A stretch of DNA of 64,000 nt. Source: Oasisia sp. SBJ-2009 (lineage: Eukaryota > Annelida > Polychaeta > Sabellida > Siboglinidae). Of this stretch, positions 57,945 to 64,000 are shown one piece after another (the first letter of the stretch is position 1; every line of letters starts with the position of its first letter). Below the pieces are notes generated by a model. The model saw only the letters and a program-made list of their open reading frames with translations. It had not been told where the DNA came from and did no database searches. Made by a program: the position numbers and the translations under genes. The stretch covers positions 21,176,826 through 21,240,825 of the forward strand of contig OZ024866.1 in NCBI GenBank assembly GCA_964017155.1, given 5' to 3'.

Positions 57945-58512
57945 TGATTTTAACTTACTTTGGCACATAAATTTGTCGATGAGTACAACCCGTTTCGACC
58001 AATCAGCTATGGGCCTTGTTCACGTACTGGTGTCACATGTGTAGGCTCAGAGTTTGGCGTGATAATTTGGTTGTAGATGGCAGGCAGATGGTATCCCTGG
58101 TCTCTGTTCATGGTAGGGGCTCTCTGTTTGATATATATATATATATATATATATATAGCCTCCTTCACTTTTCTCTTGTGCCATTTGGATTCACGGGTCA
58201 ATACTTTAGTGTTCTTCATGGACACTGAGTGTCCTGTGGCCCGACAATGATCTCCTACTCCTGTTGGTTTATCCAGGTTTGTGTGTTCTTTGAATCTCTG
58301 GCTGAGTGTTCTCTTGGTTCAACCAATGTATGTGTGGCTGCTGTCTCTGTCACATGTGATGTTATAGATGGTTCCACAACTACAACCAAGTTATCCGGCC
58401 GAAATCTGACCCAAACACATGACACCAGTACGTGAACAAGGCCCATAGCTGTCGTAGCGGGGTCGAAATGTCGTACTTATCGACACATTTATGCTCCAAA
58501 GTAAGATAAATT
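57945..58512 (-). mobile_element. Penelope-like element 3' part with inverted flanking repeats
   Basis: Arms of about 130 bp (57945-58077 and 58380-58512) are inverted copies with GCCTTGTTCACGTACTGGTG in the middle, homologous to the arms at 44465-44845. Between them lies a minus-strand GIY-YIG endonuclease frame. Inverted or tandem terminal repeats plus GIY-YIG is the Penelope-like layout. The RT domain is missing. Confidence 0.75.
58007..58372 (-). pseudogene. GIY-YIG endonuclease domain of a Penelope-like element
   Basis: The minus strand reads GTIYNITCDRDSSHTYIG, a stop (TGA), then SQRFKEHTN, VGDHCRATGHSV, KVLTRESKWHKRKVKEA, an AT-repeat encoded IYIYIYI stretch, and finally NRDQGYHLPAIYNQII before the stop. 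This is the GIY...YIG motif, the catalytic arginine region (RFKEH), the A..H...TGH motif and the conserved C-terminal NR..GY.L..IY of Penelope-like polyproteins. The domain nicks target DNA in active elements. Here one nonsense codon and an (AT)n expansion disrupt it. Confidence 0.8.
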
Positions 58513-58830
58513 CATACAATAAACCATTATTGGAGCCATGAACACTATATTCAATAACAACTCGTCTGTTTGCAGGTCTGAGGGTCATCAAGTGGTGACT
58601 GACCGCCATGCAGGAGGGAACGCCAGATGACCAGGTGTCAGCACCAGATGACCAGGTGTCAGCACCAGATGACCAGGTGTCAGCACCAGATGACCAGGTG
58701 TCAGACCTTCAGATGAAGACGACGACTTCGTTAGAAAGCGTGACAACTCAACCGCTCTCACACAACCAGATGAGTCAGTCTGTGCCTAATAGACTCACTT
58801 GAACTTTTTATGTCAAACTAAAAAACACAT
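58513..58830 (+). repeat. 21-bp minisatellite (4 copies) and unassigned hAT 3' sequence
   Basis: GCACCAGATGACCAGGTGTCA is repeated four times at about 58622-58705 and would encode APDDQVS in one frame. A possible acceptor (TGTTTGCAG) lies just upstream at 58575. I do not call a gene; this may be a leftover of the hAT 3' coding end. Confidence 0.6.
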
Positions 58831-59288
58831 CTTTTTAAGGCCACATTTGTAGATTACTTGTAGGGTATTTTATAATGAATTTATTTTAACTATAACAATA
58901 TTTTTTACTTTATTATAAATTTATTAATATATTTTAATATTTATTTATTATTTTATTTTATATATTTATTGCTGATAAGTGTAGCTTATGAACTATGATT
59001 TTTTAGAAGCTTTATTTAATTATCTATTTTATTATCATTTAACATTTCGTCTTTATGTGCAAGTTTAAACTGATTATGAATATTTTAAATATATGTGTGT
59101 TGCAATGTATTTTATGCGCCTCTGAGTGGAATTATTTTTCGGATATACAGCACTTTACAAATATTTTTTTTATTAGTAGTATCTGTTGAGTTGATCGACA
59201 GAGACAGCGGCAGTCACGACATGGTCTCTGATCAAGTGAGTGTGCATTGAGTCAAACACTGCCCTGCCAGCTAGCACTGTGTGAGTAC
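58831..59288. other. AT-rich sequence, no gene seen
   Basis: Strongly AT-rich (TTATTTATTATTTTATTTTA-like), as expected for a degraded 3' region of the hAT element. Confidence 0.5.
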
Positions 59289-59291
59289 CTT

Positions 59292-59736
59292 GGCCGACTT
59301 CGATTGAGCTACTTGAGTTACACGTAATCCAACTGAACACTGATGATCATGGTCATGGACATAAACCCCGTAAGTAAATAAATAAAATAAAGTATTAGTT
59401 GTTTAGTGTGTAAATTGTGACGTTTTTCTTGGTTTTAAATTATAATTCATAGAATGTGGTGACTAATCCATATTGAAATGATTGTATCATGTAATGTTTA
59501 TTTAATTTCTTATGCAGTGGGGGCCTACGTTCCTTGTTGCTGTTACTGCTAATGACGTCAGTTACTCGAGTGAATCCTGTAAAACTTGTGATTGCCTCGA
59601 ATAGCGGCCTTGAAGATTCACCTTGCTAATCTAGGTAAAAAATGGTCATGTACTCGAGTGATCTCGGCTGTTCGATTGGGAATCGCGTAGCCCTAGGGTT
59701 ACGCGGGTTACTTGCGTAGCTCAATCGAAGTCGGCC
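59292..59736. mobile_element. MITE with GGCCGACTTCGATTGAGC termini
   Basis: Perfect inverted ends of 21 bp (GGCCGACTTCGATTGAGCTAC) bound a 445-bp insert without coding capacity. The three bases CTT lie immediately outside both ends (59289-59291 and 59737-59739), a 3-bp target duplication as made by Harbinger-type elements. The family assignment is inference. Confidence 0.75.
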
Positions 59737-60052
59737 CTTCAGTACAGCTGGGCCCATCTTCACCCCTGAGGTGCCGCATTGGTGACAGCAATTTCGAGAA
59801 TCAGCTTTTGCTGAAGTTGAACAAGAGCTTTGTTCAATGAACTGAAGGAGGCGATACTTGCCTGTGAATACAGTGACTTTTGTGCACTGTGTTGTATTTT
59901 GTGTTACAGTAAATGTTGTGTTCTACTTTTACTTCAGTTACTTTTAGAAAGTCATTTTACTTTTTATTTTTACTTCTACTCAAGTAGTTTTGAAGAAACT
60001 TATATTTTACGACTCCTCAAGTACAAAATAAAAGTTGTTCGGTCACCCCTGC
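59737..60052. other. hAT right subterminal region
   Basis: T-rich and ACTTTTACTT-rich sequence, the inverted counterpart of 54240-54420, ending in the right terminus at 60052. Confidence 0.6.
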
Positions 60053-60054
60053 TT

Positions 60055-60280
60055 GGCAGTTGTTGTAGTGTATGAGCAGATGAATAGGAGGTGTCTGGTT
60101 GTTGCAGTGGTTGTTGTTGGTTGTTGCAGTGTATGAGCAGATGAATAGGAGGTGTATGGTTGTTGCAGTGGTTGTTGTTAGTTGTTGCAGTGTATGAGTA
60201 GGTGAGTGGGAGGTGGCTGGTTGTTGCAGTGGTTGTTGTCAGTTGTTATAGTGGTTGTTGTCGGTTGTTGCAGTGTATAA
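60055..60280 (+). repeat. 61-bp tandem repeat containing a splice acceptor and exon start
   Basis: TTGTTGCAG/TGTATGAGCAGATGAATAGG and its surroundings recur with starts at 60069, 60130, 60191 and 60274 (spacing 61, 61, 83). The last copy is joined to the kinase exon. Each copy carries the polypyrimidine tract, AG and the first ~20 bp of the exon. Confidence 0.85.
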
Positions 60281-60415
60281 GCAAATGAGTGGGAGGTGGC
60301 GTGGGAAAACATCAAGTTGCTGTCGGAGATGGGACAGGGCTCTCATGGGATGGTTTGTGAGGGGACAGCCCGCAATATCAAGGACAAGGCAGACATTGTC
60401 AAAGTCGCAGTCAAC
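60281..60415 (+). pseudogene. Insulin-receptor-type kinase exon: glycine-rich loop
   Basis: The frame reads NEWEV..ENIKLLSEMGQGSHGMVC, then ARNIKDKAD and VKVAVN. In insulin and IGF1 receptors the same segment is DEWEV..E.I.LL.ELGQGSFGMVYEG...VAVK: the start of the tyrosine kinase N lobe with the nucleotide-binding loop. Here the loop Phe is His and the following Tyr is Cys. The beta-3 lysine position is Asn (AAC), followed at once by GCAAGT, which could be a GC-type donor. An in-frame TAA (60278-60280) lies just upstream in the exon start, and without splicing the frame stops at 60452. The homology is clear; it is probably not functional. Confidence 0.75.
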
Positions 60416-60507
60416 GCAAGTGACAGTCCACTTAATACATCCTTGTGCTTCTAGAAGGTCTTGCCTGGTGTGTATATGGGACGAGACGAGACAGGAGCAA
60501 CGGGAAT

Positions 60508-60830
60508 AGTCTTCATGTCATCAGCGATATTGGTATTATTGAATATTCTTCATGTCATTGAAGATATCGGTGTATCTTTTTGTGTCATCAACGATCTCGA
60601 TATTAAAAATATTAATGTAGGTGTCTAAGCCATTAAACATATCAGGGTACGTCTTTGTAATACAAAAATATCAAGTCAGATCTTTGTGTTATCAAAAATA
60701 TCTGTCATTAAATATATCAGTGTAAGTCTTGTGTTGTCAGCAATCTCAATATAACTCTTCATGCCATCAAAAAGTCCACATCATAACTGTTCATGTCAGC
60801 AGTATCATGGATGTGTTTTTCATAAAATAT
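60508..60830. repeat. Degenerate ~30-45-bp tandem repeat in the kinase intron
   Basis: Roughly ten diverged units contain CTTCATGTCATCAACGATAT- or ATATCAGTGTAAGTCTT-like cores. No exon is seen in it, so the segment between the beta-3 strand and the hinge (helix C) is missing from the window. Confidence 0.6.
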
Positions 60831-61075
60831 ATTTCTGTCTTTTTTAGACTAAATGATAATGCAACAGCAAAAGATAGACTCAGCAGCCACACATGCACAT
60901 ACATGTGCATACAATCATGTGTCAATTAAAGTGCAGTGATCCTGTCATTATTTAGTTAGCAATGTCGTGGTATACATGAATGTGGTTGCAATAAAACAAC
61001 TGTAAAAAGTTCCATATTTAGTATTTAATTAAAGAAGAATGGGCCATATCTACAGTGTGGTGTGTTTGGTTTTAG
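60831..61075. other. Kinase intron
   Basis: AT-rich, no exon recognised. Confidence 0.45.
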
Positions 61076-61207
61076 GGCCTTCAACTGCAGTCGTGTGGTC
61101 AAGTTATTGGTCTGGTGTCAAAAGGCCAGCCAACGTTAGTGATCGTGGAATTGATGTCCAATGGCGACTTGAAACGCTTCCTTCAGATGCATCGACCTGA
61201 CAGTGAG
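61076..61207 (+). pseudogene. Insulin-receptor-type kinase exon: hinge region, one-base frameshift
   Basis: After acceptor TTTTAG the frame reads [11 protein letters not shown], then after loss of one base [19 protein letters not shown] and [13 protein letters not shown], donor GAG/GTAGGA. Insulin receptors have [35 protein letters not shown] here: the hinge that holds ATP and the start of the C lobe. The match is very strong. The missing base is at the glycine codon near 61110 (ATTGGTCTGG). Confidence 0.88.
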
Positions 61208-62188
61208 GTAGGATGGTGATAAATCTGTGTTGTCTTTCTCTCAGTGTGAGGTATGAATGAAATAATGCAGCATTGTCTTCTCCCGGTAATAGTAAATACG
61301 AAAATAAGGACTACTTGCCAAATATGTCAAAGGTTCCTGTAGAACAGCCTTAGAAAGATGACTATGAATGGGAACTGTTAATTTTACTTGCATCTACGAA
61401 TACATGTGAAATAAAATGTAAAATATTCAGTTGACAAGAAGTTTGTATGTTGGACAATTATAGCCATGCATAGGCCTTAATATATAAGTAAAGGGTTTGT
61501 TACATGTGTCGTACCGCCACCTAGATTAATTATAATTCGGCAATGGCAGAAGAAATAAAGGGGATCAACTTGGTGGATAATTTACGCTGTACTGGCGTAA
61601 GAGAACTATGAACAAACACCTATATAAAACTCGCCAGGAGCAATCTTTATTTTATAATTGAAATAATAAATGTAATAAACCAACAGTAAAGTATAATTCA
61701 AATAAAAGTACAAATCACGCGCCACATGGCTACGCACAAACTGTTTCCATGAACCAACGTGTCACTCTCACAATCTCAGTCTCTCCAATCTCGATCCCCA
61801 TGTCTTTCCCTCCCCTGGTATTTATACTTTTCCCCAATGGCGGGAAACCTGTCACGTGATCAGCTACACCCTCTGGTGGGCACCCCCTCACCTTGGTGGC
61901 AGCCCTACCGTATTAGTTACCCCAGTAGACGTAATGCCACAAACACATTTATACGCTGACGTGTGATTTATTTCCCACTATATGCTAGGAATAAATTAAA
62001 CCACACGTCATAATGCACCATTTTGAAGCAAGTTCTAAAATAATTCTAAGGGGCATGCCTCCAGACCCCCATAGCATCGCATTTCACACACAGCACTTGC
62101 TCAACCCACCCCACCAACTCACCCATCATTTTACCCAGGGGAAACAATGGAGTTGCTAATACACAAACACCTTCACTTTTTGTTATAG
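61208..62188. other. Kinase intron; catalytic-loop exons absent
   Basis: No HRDLAARN, DFG or WMAPE-like coding sequence is visible on either strand. The region near 61499-61990 has TATATAAA, AATAATAAA and a promoter-like CACGTG, possibly a solo LTR or other insertion, not proven. Confidence 0.5.
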
Positions 62189-62603
62189 CGACAAGCTGAT
62201 GGCCACGTGCTGGAAGTTCCGACCAAACAGTCATCCCAGCTTCACTCAAATCCTTGAGATGCTGAACACAGACCTGAGTGACAGTTTCTGCTATGCGTCA
62301 TACTACTTCACAGAGTCGAACCAGAAACACGGCAAGCGATGGTGACAATGACATGTTGCCTGACGATGCAAAAATGCCACCGCATTTGTCGAAATGCCCA
62401 TGGAGTCATCGCTGCAGCACCACAGTAGCAGCACGCATGGTGGCAGCACCAGTTCTCACCTGCTGTTGGATGAATTGGATTACCAGGACGAGAACATTGT
62501 GAGTGGCGGTATTGGGGGCAGCTCGTTGGACCACAGTCATAGTCCCCTCCCTTGTCTACACAACAGCCCCTGTGAGTGTGTTCCACTGAAAACGAAGGAC
62601 TAA
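62189..62603 (+). pseudogene. Insulin-receptor-type last exon: final kinase helix and C-tail, frameshifted
   Basis: After acceptor TGTTATAG the frame reads DKLMATCWKFRPNSHPSF, TQILEMLNTDLSDSF, YYFTESNQKH and hits TGA at 62343. Insulin receptors have DLM..CW.F.P..RP.F..I...L..DL...F....F. at the end of the kinase C lobe. The C-tail resumes in other frames: SDGDNDMLPDDAKMPPHLS, then VEMPMESSLQHHSSS, LLLDELDYQDENIVSGG and VPLKTKD, with a stop at 62601-62603. At least two frameshifts are needed to read the whole. Normally this tail holds docking tyrosines; one (DYQDE) is visible. Eroded pseudogene, or an assembly with base errors. Confidence 0.8.
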
Positions 62604-62837
62604 CAGGACACCTGGTGGTAGTTACTGGAACGTCCCAGTCGAGCCGCCTTGGCAGTACGGACGGCAATCCGATTCGAACAGTGCAATACATTCAAACAGA
62701 GGGGCGACAGAATCGTATCACGGTCATCCACGAAATGGCCTCGAGAACAGACATAGTTCGATGTCCTATTATCCTTCTGCCGCCAACAGATTCTGACTGG
62801 TGGTGACACCTATGATGACGCACAACGTTGCCTGTAG
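62604..62837. other. Downstream flank of the kinase tail
   Basis: No clear gene; it could be 3' UTR. Confidence 0.4.
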
Positions 62838-62905
62838 GGCCGACTTCGATTGAGCATATAAGTCCGTGGATTGAGCTACTCGAGTTACTCGTGTAACCCC
62901 AACAT
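62838..62905 (+). mobile_element. Isolated MITE end (same family as 59292-59736)
   Basis: GGCCGACTTCGATTGAGC, then a short insert and TTGAGCTACTCGAGTTACTCG. No inverted partner is visible in the window. The sequence after it (GATCGTGATCATGAAC, GGCAGCGGTCACGA) also has counterparts near 59190-59370. Confidence 0.65.
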
Positions 62906-64000
62906 GGTATCCGGTTTATGATAATTTACAGTGCGCGTCCAGTACTACGCACGCTACCCAACTGAACAGAGACGATCGTGATCATGAACAAAACGGCAGC
63001 GGTCACGATGGGCCGAGTGGCGAGATATATGATTTGATATGAATTAATAGATATGCTAATGAACGAAGAAAATGGTAGTGTTGACTTCATGCACTAAGCC
63101 TTGGCATTAGTTAGAAGATCTACTGTGCCTAGAATCTGTGGGTATATGGAGAAAATCGTCAATGAATACAGTGAAGAACAGGCAATATTTCAGGTAGATA
63201 CAATGATCGAAGGCCTACAGTGATTAATGCCAAAATGGTAACTGACACAAACACCAGCGTTAGGCTGGCAAAGTAGGTAATAAATGATAAGTCAAAAATT
63301 ATGTAGCAACAATTTATAAACATATCCTTATCATATCGTAGTGTAATTGCCTGTGAATTTGCACATATCTAGTGACGTCATCTTCTTCCAATACACACCT
63401 AAATTAGTAAATACTAATATCAATTTTGCTGAGCCAAGTATGAGTGGCCTGATGATACAGGCTAAAGGACAGCTGATGTGTTGCCTATGAACTAGTAGTG
63501 TATTCGTTTAATGAAGTGTAATGACAAAGTGACTGGTGATGTCACGACACTTTGAATAAGAGTCAGTGGGTTGATGTATGGTGTATGGCATATATTACAT
63601 ATATATTTATATACCGATATGTAATGGCATTGCATAATATACACAATGTACATGATTAGTAAATGTTATTGTAAATAAAAAAAGACTACTACCTATTAAA
63701 GACATATTTAATGAATAATGTTTTATTATAACGATTAGTTGCGTAATTATTATATATCATTATTATAACAGTTATAACTGGGTAATGCTTTTACATGTAT
63801 ATACGTGTCGAACTACTCACTATATCGTTACTCCATACAATATTAAATATAATGGCGGATTAATAAATCTGCCTTCATTTCTTAATTACAGATTTATCAT
63901 AATTTTTTTCTTTATTAACAGCATTGTTATTTAACAGGGGTTGAAAAAAGTGTGGCATTAATATTTTTAGTAATTTGTAAAGATATATAATTATTTATTC
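62906..64000. other. AT-rich sequence, no gene seen
   Basis: Numerous TA-rich stretches, for example 63592-63620 and 63740-63780. No open frame with recognisable motifs. Confidence 0.5.

Larger units (their letters stand above)
54238..60052 (+). mobile_element. hAT-superfamily DNA transposon, degraded, with nested insertions
   Basis: The left end CCGGGGTGTCATGTAAC and the inverse of the right end, CAGGGGTGACCGAAC, are similar hAT-type termini (consensus CAGGGGTG). Both are followed by subterminal sequence rich in TACTTGAGG and ACTTTTACTT. The interior carries transposase exons on the plus strand. The expected 8-bp target duplication is not seen: TTCATTAC lies on the left and CTTGGCAG on the right. 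Nested inside are a minus-strand LINE end, two minisatellites, a CA repeat, a Penelope-like fragment and a MITE. This copy cannot be autonomous. Confidence 0.75.

Noticed and set aside
61499..61990. Solo LTR in the kinase intron (TGTTAC start, TATATAAA, AATAAA)
   Set aside because: I could not find a matching TG...CA end pair or a target duplication, so it stays a guess.

Overview
The window is animal nuclear DNA. It has spliced exon fragments of metazoan gene families (laminin-type EGF modules, an insulin-receptor-like tyrosine kinase), non-LTR retrotransposons, a Penelope-like element with a GIY-YIG domain, a hAT DNA transposon, tRNA-headed SINEs and long CA/GT and CGCGCA microsatellites. 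The mix suggests a marine invertebrate, perhaps a mollusc or other lophotrochozoan; the species cannot be fixed from the sequence. I see no gene in the window that is clearly intact, and no rRNA gene, functional tRNA gene or CRISPR array.

Layout. 1-4414: retrotransposon graveyard with a 5'-truncated LINE reverse transcriptase (one internal stop), a LINE C-terminal tail, a tRNA-headed SINE, microsatellites and a second RT scrap that runs directly into the array. 4415-39956: about 35.5 kb (over half the window) is a head-to-tail macrosatellite of about 15.8 copies of a 2.24-2.26 kb unit with higher-order organisation (an A-B-C trimer followed by two copies of an A-B-C-D-E-F hexamer, period about 13.5 kb). 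Each unit carries one CpG-rich, promoter-like stretch: CCAAT, ETS, a palindromic CRE, YY1/TISU-like ATGGCG motifs, then a G-run. It also has an AATAAA shortly before the next promoter. The open frames in the unit do not look protein coding. 40-45 kb: a long Z-DNA-prone microsatellite, another LINE 3' end, a candidate GGGCGTCGATC-ended DNA element, a Penelope-type foldback and a (TGCAA)n block.

45.9-54.2 kb: tandem duplications of a pair of laminin-EGF exons (five copies of one type, six of the other), most broken by an 11-bp deletion, stops or indels; a 3.53-kb segment with a SINE inside is duplicated almost perfectly. 54.2-60.05 kb: a hAT element whose transposase exons are recognisable but dead. 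It is interrupted by a minus-strand LINE 3' end, and also holds minisatellites, a Penelope-like GIY-YIG fragment between inverted repeats and a MITE. 60.05-62.6 kb: three fragments of an insulin-receptor-type kinase (glycine-rich loop exon, hinge exon, last kinase helix plus C-tail) with frameshifts and with the catalytic-loop exons missing, so a pseudogene or heavily eroded gene. The splice-acceptor end of the first kinase exon is tandemly repeated upstream. 62.6-64 kb is AT-rich with a MITE-end scrap.

No working pathway is encoded. The most interesting material is the promoter-bearing macrosatellite and the juxtaposition of EGF exons and insulin-receptor kinase exons on either side of a hAT element that lacks a matching target-site duplication.
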